From: Dorea sp. D27
GTDB taxonomy: Bacteria; Bacillota; Clostridia; Lachnospirales; Lachnospiraceae
Assembly: GCF_001185345.1 (NCBI RefSeq)
Contig: NZ_KQ236743.1
Span: 198,372 to 262,371 of the forward strand
DNA length: 64,000 nucleotides
Reading direction: 5' to 3'
The notes under the pieces are model-generated. The model saw only the letters and a list, made by a program, of their open reading frames with translations, ran no database searches and had not been told where the DNA came from. Positions 16,965-25,188 of the stretch are shown here, piece after piece. The position numbers and the translations under genes are program-made. Within the stretch, counting starts at the first letter, position 1, and each line of letters starts with the position of its first letter.

Positions 16965-18059
16965 ATGGCACAGATTATAGGAAGTCCCAGCAGATATATA
17001 CAGGGAAAAGGGGAGCTGAAAAACCTCTGCACATATGCGTCCAACTATGGAAGCAGGTTATTCGTCCTCACGAGCGTATCCGGCAGGAAGCGCGTAGAGC
17101 CGTCTATACAGGCCGGAATGCCAGGAACAGGGGTGGAGACGGTATATGAATCTTTTAACGGCGAGTGCAGCATGAACGAGATTGACCGCGTGATAGCGGC
17201 GGCAAAGGATGCAGGCTGCGATATGATTGCCGGTGTCGGGGGCGGAAAGATACATGACACAGCTAAGGCTGCAGCACATTATATGGGCAAACCGGTAATC
17301 ATCGTGCCTACCATCGCGTCTACCGATGCGCCCTGCAGCGCGCTCTCGGTCATATATACGGATGAGGGTGTGTTCGACAGATATCTGTTCCTGCCGGCCA
17401 GTCCGAATGCAGTGCTTGTAGATACGGAAGTGGTAAGCAAAGCTCCGGCCAGGCTTCTTGTGGCTGGTATGGGAGATGCCCTTGCAACATACTTCGAGGC
17501 AAGAGCGTGCAGACAGTCATCTGCAGTGAACTGCGTAGGGGGGATGAGTACGCTGGCAGCGATGGCCCTGGCCAGACTCTGTTATGAGACGCTTTTGGAG
17601 AACGGAGTAAGCGCCGCGCTGGCAGTAACGGAAAATGTATGTACGAAAGCAGTGGAAAATGTCATAGAAGCAAATACATACCTCTCTGGAATCGGGTTTG
17701 AGAGCGGAGGGCTGGCTGGCGCACATGCGATTCATAACGGCCTGACCGTGATAGAGGAGACGCATGCCATGTACCACGGGGAGAAAGTAGCCTTTGGCAC
17801 GCTCGTGCAGCTCGTGCTTGAGAATGCAGATTCTGAGGAGATAGAGGCTGTAGTGGACTTCTGCAACGCGGTCGGACTGCCGACGACGCTTGCGCAGCTC
17901 GGGATAAAAGAAGTGAAGGCGGAGCAGTTGATGGAAGTGGCAGAACTTGCCGCTGCAGAAGGAGATACGCTCGGCAATATGCCGTTTCCGATGACACCGG
18001 AAGATGTATATGCGGCGATAATGGCAGCCGACGCCATAGGCAGGAACTATGCAGAGTAA
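16965..18059 (+). CDS. gldA: Iron-containing glycerol dehydrogenase family protein
   Basis: 364 residues from ATG 16965, preceded by GGAGG. The NAD-binding motif GVGGGKIHDTAKA and metal ligands in GMGDALATYFEAR, GAHAIHNGL and YHGEKVAFG match GldA of the iron/zinc alcohol dehydrogenase superfamily. It interconverts glycerol and dihydroxyacetone using NAD. Related 1,2-diol or hydroxy-compound dehydrogenases share this pattern, so the exact substrate is less certain. The stop is followed 19 bp later by a HAD phosphatase, which may be co-transcribed. Confidence 0.9.
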   Translation: MAQIIGSPSRYIQGKGELKNLCTYASNYGSRLFVLTSVSGRKRVEPSIQAGMPGTGVETVYESFNGECSMNEIDRVIAAAKDAGCDMIAGVGGGKIHDTAKAAAHYMGKPVIIVPTIASTDAPCSALSVIYTDEGVFDRYLFLPASPNAVLVDTEVVSKAPARLLVAGMGDALATYFEARACRQSSAVNCVGGMSTLAAMALARLCYETLLENGVSAALAVTENVCTKAVENVIEANTYLSGIGFESGGLAGAHAIHNGLTVIEETHAMYHGEKVAFGTLVQLVLENADSEEIEAVVDFCNAVGLPTTLAQLGIKEVKAEQLMEVAELAAAEGDTLGNMPFPMTPEDVYAAIMAADAIGRNYAE

Positions 18060-18078
18060 CAGCAAAGGAGAAGGCTCT

Positions 18079-18726
18079 ATGGATTACAGATATATTTTGT
18101 TCGACCTGGACGGGACGGTCACAGATCCGGGTATCGGAATTACAAACTCTGTCATGCACGCCCTGAGAAAGTTCGGCATCACAGAAGATGACAGAACGAA
18201 GCTGTACAAATTTATCGGGCCGCCGCTTGCGGAATCATTTCGGGATTTCTATAAGTTTTCCAAGGAGGACGCCCTCCTTGGAATCAAGTACTACCGCGAG
18301 TACTTCAGTGAAAGAGGAATATTTGAAAATATGGTGTATGAAGGCATGGAAGAACTGCTGTCCGCATTGGTGGATCAGGGGATGGAGCTGATCATCGCGA
18401 CGTCAAAGCCGGAGGCATTCGCCAGGCAGATACTGGAGCATTTCCGCCTGGACAGGTATTTTGCTTTTATCGCAGGGGCAACGATGGATGAGAAAAGGGT
18501 AAAGAAAGCAGAAGTGATCGCGTATGCACTCGAGAGCCGCGGCATCCGTGACCGGTCCAGAGTGCTCATGATTGGAGACAGGGAACACGATGTCATCGGT
18601 GCACATAAAACAGGCGTTGACGTCATGGGCGTATTATATGGCTATGGGAGCCGGGAGGAACTGGAAGAAGCCGGAGCGGATTATATTGCGGAAAATGTTG
18701 GAGACATTAAAAAGTTTCTGTCCTGA
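18079..18726 (+). CDS. HAD-superfamily phosphatase (phosphoglycolate phosphatase-like)
   Basis: 215 residues from ATG 18079 (AAAGGAG upstream). HAD motifs are in order: FDLDGTVTDPG (nucleophile Asp), ATSKPE, Lys in the KKAEV segment and MIGDREHDVIGA. A helical cap domain between motifs I and II marks the Gph/PGP type, which dephosphorylates small phosphoesters such as phosphoglycolate or nucleotides. Coupling with a glycerol dehydrogenase hints at a small phospho-metabolite substrate; this is not provable from sequence. Confidence 0.9.
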   Translation: MDYRYILFDLDGTVTDPGIGITNSVMHALRKFGITEDDRTKLYKFIGPPLAESFRDFYKFSKEDALLGIKYYREYFSERGIFENMVYEGMEELLSALVDQGMELIIATSKPEAFARQILEHFRLDRYFAFIAGATMDEKRVKKAEVIAYALESRGIRDRSRVLMIGDREHDVIGAHKTGVDVMGVLYGYGSREELEEAGADYIAENVGDIKKFLS

Positions 18727-18872
18727 ATTGAAAGAAAACAGTGAAAACCCCGTAAAACCGAGAACGCAAACGCTAGTTGCGGCAGAACTACGCAAACGCA
18801 ACATGAAATTGGTGGAGGTTTACACCATGCAATCGTATGATAAATCCATAAAAACTGAAGGAGGAAATCAAA

Positions 18873-19751
18873 ATGGGTTTTGCGGAGAATTTACAATTTA
18901 TGAGACAGAAAAAAGGATATACGCAGGAACAGATAGCAGAGCAGCTTCAAGTGTCGAGGCAGTCGGTATCAAAGTGGGAGTCGGGAGGGAGCTTTCCTGA
19001 GATGGATAAGCTCCTCCAGCTGAGCGAACTGTTCCAGTGCAGCATGGATGTGCTCGTTCAGGGGGATGCAAGAGCCTCCTATGTGGAAGAACATGAGGAA
19101 TACGATAGGCATATGAATGAATACAGCAGGGCGGTCACATCAGGGGTGGGGCTCCTGCTGTTCGGAACGGCGGTGTATGAACTGCTGTCAGGGGTATATG
19201 TGGCAGAAAAGCTCTGCGATATGCTCTTTATGTTTTTTGTTGTGGCCGCCGTGCTCATATTTGTCGTCCAAGGTATGAAGCACAGCGCATTCACGAAAAA
19301 ATACCCGGTCGTAGGAAACGTTTATACGGATAAAGAAACGGATGCGTTTCAAAAGCGGTACATAACCATGTGCGCTGCCGGAATTGGGCTTCTCTTCTGC
19401 GGATTCATCTTTGAGCTTGGCATGGACGGCGTAGCCCTGCCGCCCCGGTTCAATGAGGAGGCCGTGCATGGCGTGTTCATGCTCATCGTCACGGCCGCTG
19501 TCTCATTGCTCGTGTATGCAGGCATGCAGAAAAAGAAGTACAGCATATATGAATATAATGACGATAATATGCCGGGCGAAGCGAAGAGGCTGATGGGCAG
19601 AATCTGCGGTTCCATCATGATGGCTGCTGCTATCGTATTTCTGCTTGGAGGGTTTCTTGCCAATGCATGGAACGTATCATGGGTCGCGTTTCCGGTCGGA
19701 GGAATCTTGTGCGGCATCGTGAGCACGCTGCTGGTGAAGGAGAGGAAATAG
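18873..19751 (+). CDS. XRE-family regulator with C-terminal membrane domain
   Basis: 292 residues from ATG 18873 with a GGAGG site. An N-terminal helix-turn-helix (LRQVSRQSVSKWESGGSFPEMDKLLQLS type, residues about 10-62) is followed by a linker and about six hydrophobic segments (from about residue 88). Proteins of this type are common in Clostridia; the membrane part may sense a signal at the envelope. No neighbour reveals its target. A gene-free 146 bp precedes it, including a dyad-poor stretch where I see nothing notable. Confidence 0.85.
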   Translation: MGFAENLQFMRQKKGYTQEQIAEQLQVSRQSVSKWESGGSFPEMDKLLQLSELFQCSMDVLVQGDARASYVEEHEEYDRHMNEYSRAVTSGVGLLLFGTAVYELLSGVYVAEKLCDMLFMFFVVAAVLIFVVQGMKHSAFTKKYPVVGNVYTDKETDAFQKRYITMCAAGIGLLFCGFIFELGMDGVALPPRFNEEAVHGVFMLIVTAAVSLLVYAGMQKKKYSIYEYNDDNMPGEAKRLMGRICGSIMMAAAIVFLLGGFLANAWNVSWVAFPVGGILCGIVSTLLVKERK

Positions 19752-19818
19752 CTGTCTTATATCTTTTTAAAGATAGGGCGTAACTCAGAGTGTGGATGCC
19801 AAACGGCAGAATGACACG

Positions 19819-19852
19819 GGGGGACATTGATTTCAATGTCCCTCCTTTTTTT
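19819..19852 (+). terminator. Rho-independent terminator
   Basis: GGGACATTG and CAATGTCCC arms (9 bp) around a 4-nt loop, followed by CCTCC and T7, 68 bp after the XRE-membrane gene. Confidence 0.8.
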
Positions 19853-20035
19853 GCATACGCTTTTTATGATTCGGATGAGCAGAGCTTTGCTGTCTGTCAC
19901 ATCTACAGCTATTCGATGTCTGAAGCCTTCTGTTATCAATTATGCGTCGGATTTCATATTAAAACTGTATAATAGATGCCTGGCTGTTCTTTGTCAGTAA
20001 ATGTCGAAAAAGCGGGGAATGTTGAAAATGTGGTA

Positions 20036-20064
20036 TTGAGCGGGAAAAGAAAATAAGGTACAAT
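20036..20064 (+). promoter_or_regulatory. Sigma-A-type promoter for the CofE-like gene
   Basis: TTGAGC (20036-20041), a 17-bp spacer and TACAAT (20059-20064), 40 bp before the ATG. Confidence 0.65.
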
Positions 20065-20103
20065 AAAAAAAGATGTAGAAAACAAAGTAAGGAGAAAATT
20101 GGT

Positions 20104-21300
20104 ATGGAAAGAAGAGTTGGTACTGTATCAAGGGGAATCCGCTGTCCCATCATTCGGGAAGGGGACGACCTTGCACATATTATAGTAGAGAATGTTCTGG
20201 GTGCCGCGGAAAGCGAAGGCTTCGCCGTGCACGACAGAGACGTGGTCGCGGTTACAGAGTCTGTCGTTGCGAGAGCGCACGGCAACTATGCTTCTGTTGA
20301 CGCTATTGCGCAGGATGTAGAAAATAAGCTTGGAGGCGGTACGATAGGAGTCATCTTTCCGATACTGTCCAGGAACCGTTTTTCCATCTGCCTGAAAGGG
20401 ATTGCCCGCGGGGCCAAAAAAATTGTGCTCATGCTCAGCTATCCAAGCGATGAGGTGGGTAATGAGCTCGTATCGCTGGACCAGCTTGACAAGGCGGGTA
20501 TCAATCCATATAGCGACGTACTTGATGTAAAGCGCTACAGGGAGCTGTTCGGTGAGAACATCCATCCCTTTACCGGGGTGGATTATGTCCGTTACTACAG
20601 TGACCTGATAAAGAGCGAAGGGGCGGAGGCCGAGGTTATCTTTGCAAACCATCCAAAAGAGATTCTCGCATATACGAAAAAAGTATTGAACTGCGATATC
20701 CACAGCAGGGAAAGGACAAAGAGAATACTGAAAGAAAATGGCGCTGAAGTTGTGTGTGGCATGGATGATATCTTGACGGCCCCGGTGGATGGAAGCGGCT
20801 GCAATGAAGATTATGGGCTGCTCGGATCCAATAAATCTACGGAAGAGGCGGTAAAGCTCTTTCCGAGGACGGGCAGATGTATGGATCTTGTTCTGGATAT
20901 ACAGAAGCAGATTCTTGATAAGACAGGAAAGCATGTAGAAGTGATGGTATATGGAGACGGGGCTTTCAAAGACCCTGTCGGAAAGATATGGGAACTGGCA
21001 GATCCGTGCGTATCTGTCGCCAATACTGAGGGGCTGGAAGGGACACCGAACGAAGTGAAGCTCAAATATCTGGCGGACAATGATTTCAAGGATTTGTCCG
21101 GGCAGGCGCTGAAGGATGCCATATCTGACCGGATTAAGGAGAAGAAGGAGGACCTGGTCGGAGACATGGCGGCACAGGGTACGACGCCGAGACGGCTGAC
21201 CGACCTGATTGGCTCGCTGTGCGACCTGACAAGCGGTTCAGGAGATAAGGGGACACCGGTCATCCTCGTTCAGGGATATTTTGACAACTATACGTCATAA
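20104..21300 (+). CDS. F420-0:L-glutamate ligase-like (CofE family) protein
   Basis: 398 residues. The N-terminus (IRCPIIREGDDLAHIIVENV, then VVAVTESVVARAHGNY) matches the CofE/FbiB fold, which in methanogens and actinobacteria adds glutamates to coenzyme F420. Later motifs such as VMVYGDGAFKDPVG and ELADPCVSVA fit the long clostridial form. Clostridia do not generally make F420, so this is probably a different amide-forming ligase, perhaps in folate-like or other cofactor modification. It is flanked by its own promoter and an unrelated lipoprotein gene, with no cofactor neighbours. Confidence 0.75.
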   Translation: MERRVGTVSRGIRCPIIREGDDLAHIIVENVLGAAESEGFAVHDRDVVAVTESVVARAHGNYASVDAIAQDVENKLGGGTIGVIFPILSRNRFSICLKGIARGAKKIVLMLSYPSDEVGNELVSLDQLDKAGINPYSDVLDVKRYRELFGENIHPFTGVDYVRYYSDLIKSEGAEAEVIFANHPKEILAYTKKVLNCDIHSRERTKRILKENGAEVVCGMDDILTAPVDGSGCNEDYGLLGSNKSTEEAVKLFPRTGRCMDLVLDIQKQILDKTGKHVEVMVYGDGAFKDPVGKIWELADPCVSVANTEGLEGTPNEVKLKYLADNDFKDLSGQALKDAISDRIKEKKEDLVGDMAAQGTTPRRLTDLIGSLCDLTSGSGDKGTPVILVQGYFDNYTS

Positions 21301-21350
21301 CCCCTGCCGGATAAGAATTTTTAGTATAAGAAAAGGTAAAGGTGAACCGG

Positions 21351-21950
21351 GTGAAAAGATTAGCTGTCGTTCTATGCGTGCTGATGATGTGTCTGTCTCT
21401 TGCAGCCTGCGGAAAAGATTCCGACGAAGGCGGAACAGATGCATCCGGACATAATTCCGCAGAGGGAGAAGGGAATGATTCTGAGGAAGAAGTAAAAGAA
21501 GAAAAGAATACAGAAGATAAAGATACAAAAGCCGACAATTCTGTCATATCCGGAACGTCCTGGACAGCGCGTGACGGTTCTTGGATGACATTTACTGATG
21601 AGGAGAATTACGCATGGTATCAGGACAGGACTGTCACGGATGATAATTATTACGCCGGTACATATGAATTCTATATGGGAGATGATGCACTAAAGTATCT
21701 GACCGTAGATCTGAAAGATTACGGCGTCACGGAAGCCGAGATGCAGCGCGTATTTGACAGCAATGAAGAGTATTCTCTGGATAATCTGGTATGTATGACA
21801 GCGAGGAACCGTTCATTTATGCTGGACGGTGCGGAGCAGCTTAATGAGGAGAAAGAAGTATCTTATTATGGGTTCATGCTTCAGGATGGGGGATATCTTG
21901 ATATCGCCAATATGACGACAGGAACCTATTATGGTTTTACAAAAGAATAG
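21351..21950 (+). CDS. Small secreted lipoprotein of unknown function
   Basis: 199 residues starting at GTG 21351; GTG 21342 is also possible. A lipoprotein signal ends in LAAC (Cys20), where lipid would attach. It is followed by a charged Glu/Lys-rich linker (about 25-65) and a folded beta-rich domain with aromatic repeats (WTARDGSWMTF, WYQD, YYAG). The C-terminal region resembles general lipocalin-like or DUF-type envelope proteins, but no family is recognised. It sits between the CofE-like gene and guaA without obvious link. Confidence 0.7.
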   Translation: MKRLAVVLCVLMMCLSLAACGKDSDEGGTDASGHNSAEGEGNDSEEEVKEEKNTEDKDTKADNSVISGTSWTARDGSWMTFTDEENYAWYQDRTVTDDNYYAGTYEFYMGDDALKYLTVDLKDYGVTEAEMQRVFDSNEEYSLDNLVCMTARNRSFMLDGAEQLNEEKEVSYYGFMLQDGGYLDIANMTTGTYYGFTKE

Positions 21951-21997
21951 AAAGCAAAAGACTACAATAAGATGAATGTGAGAGAAGGAGACATTAG

Positions 21998-23290
21998 ATG
22001 AGACAGGATATGATTGTGATTCTGGATATGGGAAGTACTGAGAATACCGTTCTGGCTCGGGCAATCCGAGACCTTGGCGTGTACAGCGAGATTCATCCGC
22101 ATGACATTACGATGGAGGAGCTTGCCAGGCTTGAGAATGTGAAAGGTATCATATTGAACGGCGGCGAGAACCGTATCGTGGACGGACAGGCGGTGGAAGT
22201 AAGGCCGGAACTGTATGATTGCGGCTGCCCGGTGATGGCGGCAGACCATCCGGCTGCTAAGTGCGAACAGAAGCTCGACGCTCTTCCGGACGAAGAGACG
22301 TTAAAAGAATTTGTCTTTGGAAAGTGCAAAGCAGAAGCGAACTGGAATATGAAGAATTTTATCGAAGACCAGGTTGAATTGATTCGCCGCCAGGTCGGGG
22401 ATAGGAAGGTTCTGCTCGCGCTGTCAGGCGGCGTCGATTCTTCCGTCGTGGCGGCAATGCTGCTGAAAGCTATCGGCAATCAGCTCACCTGTGTTCATGT
22501 GAACCACGGGCTGATGCGCAAACATGAATCCGAAGACGTCGTGGAAGTGTTCAAGAATCAGCTTCATGCCAATCTCGTATATGTAGACGCGACAGAAAGA
22601 TTCCTCGGCAAGTTGGACGGCGTAGCCGACCCGGAGCAGAAGCGGAAAATCATAGGCGGTGAATTTATCCGGGTCTTTGAAGAGGAGGCGAGGAAACTGG
22701 ACGGCATCGAATTCCTCGGCCAGGGCACTATATATCCAGATATCATCGAGAGCGGCACGAAGACCGCCAAGATGGTCAAATCACATCACAACGTAGGCGG
22801 ACTGCCGGAGGACCTGCAGTTTGAACTTGTAGAGCCTCTGAAGCAGCTTTTCAAAGACGAAGTCCGCGCCTGCGGCATCGAGCTTGGCCTGCCTGCGGAC
22901 ATGGTATACCGTCAGCCGTTCCCGGGCCCCGGTCTTGGTGTGCGCTGCCTCGGTGCAATTACGAGAGACAGGCTGGAGGCAGTGCGGGAATCTGACGCTA
23001 TTCTCCGTGAGGAATTTGCCGCAGCCGGCCTGAATGAGAAGGTATGGCAGTATTTTACCGTAGTGCCCGACTTCAAGTCTGTCGGCATGAAGAACCATGA
23101 GCGGAGCTTCGACTATATGGTAATCATCCGCGCCATCAATACGATAGACGCCATGACGGCAACAGTGGAGAAGGTGGACTGGGACGTGCTTGAGAAGATA
23201 ACGGACAGGATACTGGCGGAAGTGGGGAATGTGAACAGAGTGTGCTATGACATGAGCCCGAAGCCGCCGGCGACGATCGAGTTCGAATAG
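21998..23290 (+). CDS. guaA: GMP synthase with deleted glutamine amidotransferase active site
   Basis: 430 residues; GuaA is usually 510-525. The ATP-pyrophosphatase (LALSGGVDSSV, about residues 145-300) and C-terminal dimerisation domain (ending PPATIEFE) are complete. The N-terminal GATase domain keeps only its first 80 or so residues (VILDMGSTENTVLARAIRDLG) and then passes directly to the linker. The nucleophile motif GICYGMQ is replaced by MAADHPAAK, and the catalytic His-Glu pair (HGD/FHPE region) is absent. The enzyme would convert XMP to GMP using free ammonia, not glutamine. A mobile element is integrated exactly at its 3' end. Confidence 0.93.
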   Translation: MRQDMIVILDMGSTENTVLARAIRDLGVYSEIHPHDITMEELARLENVKGIILNGGENRIVDGQAVEVRPELYDCGCPVMAADHPAAKCEQKLDALPDEETLKEFVFGKCKAEANWNMKNFIEDQVELIRRQVGDRKVLLALSGGVDSSVVAAMLLKAIGNQLTCVHVNHGLMRKHESEDVVEVFKNQLHANLVYVDATERFLGKLDGVADPEQKRKIIGGEFIRVFEEEARKLDGIEFLGQGTIYPDIIESGTKTAKMVKSHHNVGGLPEDLQFELVEPLKQLFKDEVRACGIELGLPADMVYRQPFPGPGLGVRCLGAITRDRLEAVRESDAILREEFAAAGLNEKVWQYFTVVPDFKSVGMKNHERSFDYMVIIRAINTIDAMTATVEKVDWDVLEKITDRILAEVGNVNRVCYDMSPKPPATIEFE

Positions 23291-23291
23291 T
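23278..23291 (+). repeat. attL candidate (14-bp direct repeat)
   Basis: CGAGTTCGAATAGT covers the last guaA codons for Glu-Phe-Glu and its stop. The identical 14-mer occurs at 36979-36992. Confidence 0.85.
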
Positions 23292-23422
23292 CGGCAGGGT
23301 TCCGGGAACCCGCATAAACACTAGGTTTGTCGAGGTTCATGGCCCTATTTGATAACACTGGCAAAAAGGCATTTATTCTAAGTTTGCCAGTGGTTAGCAA
23401 GTAAAAGATATTTAAACCAACG

Positions 23423-23472
23423 AAAAAGGTCTTACCGAATTGAGTGATATCAATTTGGCAAGACCTTTTTTG
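23423..23472. terminator. Bidirectional terminator inside the left end of the element
   Basis: A long imperfect inverted repeat: AAAAAGGTCTT(A)CC(G)AATTG and CAATT(T)GG(C)AAGACCTTTTTT, separated by 8 nt, with T/A runs on both sides. It separates guaA from the leftward DUF2971 gene. Confidence 0.85.
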
Positions 23473-23517
23473 CATATTATTTTCAATGTACTTTTAAATT
23501 ATTTAATATTGCTTACT

Positions 23518-24342
23518 TTATATCAATTTAATTAGTGCACTGTCAGAAATGATAGCAGAAGGATTATATTTTTCAATTAAGCTTTGAATAATAATTCGAT
23601 TTCCAGTACTTATACGAGGACTTAATGTTATATGCATATTTTCAAAGGCTTCATCTGACAGGTGCATATCGTAGTATGATAAGGGTTGTTTTTCTGAATC
23701 AAGCCTAATTTTATTTGTAGTAATTTCAAAGTTTCTGAATAAATTTTCAATAGGCTGGTTCAAGTCTAAGGGAAGAACATTCAGTATATAACGCCATTCC
23801 CTTTGAAAAGCCCAATGCAAATTTTTGTATTTTCCAAGCTCATCTAATGCTATGGAAAATCCTTCTCCCTCATCCTTTAGTAATTGAGGATACAATTTAT
23901 CTTTATCATCGGTATACTCAACCTTAAAAAGAATATTTTTATTTATTGCTTGGATTGTAAAGAACCCTTTTGAAAACATTTCAGCTAATGGGATTATACT
24001 TTGCAAAGGGGAACCATTGGAGGCATCTTGAACAGGATAACTAGTAACTTTTTGCAATTCTTCTGCCCTATTATCATATATCATGAAAGGGTTTTGGGGC
24101 AACATAATTCTAATGCCCCGTTCTAATGAAGCATACATATTCCACATTGGTATACTTTCAATCTCATTATCAGTCCAAGAACTTATATAACAAAATTGTC
24201 CAATATTTTTCAAGTCAGCAGTTTCCTTTTCCTGAAGATCATCCATTTTGTCAAGAGAGTTGAAACGGATTGTATGATTTCGCAGGATTAAAGCGAGGGT
24301 CTCTATATTTGTATAGTGGTAAAGATAATTCATAATTTGCAT
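23518..24342 (-). CDS. DUF2971-family protein, element cargo
   Basis: 274 residues from ATG 24342 with GGAG upstream. The start YLYHYTNIETLALILRNHTIRFNSLDKMDD is the DUF2971 signature. The family is often found in mobile elements and phage-defence neighbourhoods; its biochemical activity is not established. Unlike most element genes it points toward the left end, downstream of the XRE repressor with an 11-bp gap, so both may be one leftward unit. Its base composition is AT-rich, in contrast to guaA. Confidence 0.8.
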   Translation of the reverse strand: MQIMNYLYHYTNIETLALILRNHTIRFNSLDKMDDLQEKETADLKNIGQFCYISSWTDNEIESIPMWNMYASLERGIRIMLPQNPFMIYDNRAEELQKVTSYPVQDASNGSPLQSIIPLAEMFSKGFFTIQAINKNILFKVEYTDDKDKLYPQLLKDEGEGFSIALDELGKYKNLHWAFQREWRYILNVLPLDLNQPIENLFRNFEITTNKIRLDSEKQPLSYYDMHLSDEAFENMHITLSPRISTGNRIIIQSLIEKYNPSAIISDSALIKLI

Positions 24343-24353
24343 AAAAACTCCTT

Positions 24354-24812
24354 TTATTTATTTCTGGTTTCTAACTGAGGATAGGTATAACGCCACTCAT
24401 CATACTCCTCTTTGGTAATCTCTCCGGTATCGAGTTTTGCAGCCTGTTTTTGCCACGCCTGAAACATATCGAACATAGAAAGATAGTCGCTACCCTTATT
24501 CTTATCCAGACGGAGGCAGGGTTCACCGTCAATCTCTCCAATATGCAGACCATAAAGGTCTTCTATGGCAAAAAGCGTATGCATGAGTCCGATATAGCTG
24601 TCTATATCGGGAACAGCCAGTGCATGGGGGGATACCTCAAAAATTTCGGCTAATGCGTTCAGATATTTTTCTTTCGGACTGCGGCTGCCCTTCTCATATT
24701 GAGCAATACGGACATCTGCCTGTGTATCACTGAAACCAAGCATCTGCCCCAGATATTTCTGTGTAAAACCATGCAGGAGCCGGAAGTGATGGATTCGTTC
24801 TCCAATAGCCAT
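24354..24812 (-). CDS. XRE-family repressor of the element
   Basis: 152 residues. An N-terminal helix-turn-helix (LHGFTQKYLGQMLGFSDTQADVRIAQYEKGSRSPKEKYL, about residues 13-52) is followed by a C-terminal dimerisation domain. It is divergent from the excisionase/integrase genes and is preceded by three operator-like repeats (24883-24968), one of them filling the spacer of the integrase promoter. I infer that it represses excision and mobilisation. A related operator-like copy near attR suggests wider binding. Confidence 0.85.
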   Translation of the reverse strand: MAIGERIHHFRLLHGFTQKYLGQMLGFSDTQADVRIAQYEKGSRSPKEKYLNALAEIFEVSPHALAVPDIDSYIGLMHTLFAIEDLYGLHIGEIDGEPCLRLDKNKGSDYLSMFDMFQAWQKQAAKLDTGEITKEEYDEWRYTYPQLETRNK

Positions 24813-24882
24813 AACAATTCTCCTATCTATTCGTTGATGGATTTAGTATAGCATAAATGTATAGGAACAATCAAGACAAACC

Positions 24883-24968
24883 CATACAAAAAAGTTTAGA
24901 AATTTGTTTGCAACCACTTGACCAATACAAAAAAGTATAGTAATATATGACTATACAAAAAAGTATAG
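24883..24968 (+). promoter_or_regulatory. Excisionase/integrase promoter with operator repeats
   Basis: TTGACC (24918-24923), a 17-bp spacer and TAATAT (24941-24946). The spacer itself is AATACAAAAAAGTATAG, an operator-like repeat. Two more copies lie at 24883-24899 and 24951-24968; the last has palindromic ends CTATAC and GTATAG. The pattern matches repression by the adjacent XRE protein. Confidence 0.7.
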
Positions 24969-24991
24969 AACAGAAGAAAGAGAGGACGTAT

Positions 24992-25186
24992 ATGGAAAGA
25001 ATGTATATGCGGGTGGATGAGGTAATGAAAGCATTAAGTGTTTCTGAATCCTATGCCTATAAACTGATACGCAAATTAAATAAAGAGCTTGCCAAAACAG
25101 GCTGTGTTACCATACCCGGACGCATTGACCGTAAATTCTTTTATGAACATTTTTACGGAACACAAAATTGCGAGAGGAGAGATTAG
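24992..25186 (+). CDS. Excisionase (helix-turn-helix type)
   Basis: 64 residues from ATG 24992, set by AGAGGA upstream; an in-frame ATG at 24947 lies inside the promoter and is discarded. MRVDEVMKALSVSESYAYKLIRKLNKEL is an MerR/Xis-like winged-helix that binds the att arms and directs the integrase toward excision. The stop is 2 bp before the integrase ATG, so the two are made together. Confidence 0.85.
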   Translation: MERMYMRVDEVMKALSVSESYAYKLIRKLNKELAKTGCVTIPGRIDRKFFYEHFYGTQNCERRD

Positions 25187-25188
25187 AA

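Larger units (their letters stand above)
19752..20103 (+). other. 352-bp intergenic region with terminator and promoter
   Basis: This holds the terminator of the XRE-membrane gene (19819-19852) and the promoter of the next gene (20036-20064). Between them I see no convincing gene. A short open frame (19790-19972) lacks a good ribosome-binding site and conserved features. Confidence 0.6.

Noticed and set aside
21998-23290. GuaA truncation as a frameshift artefact
   Set aside because: The missing GATase segment is not present in another frame; the flanking residues are joined without spare DNA.
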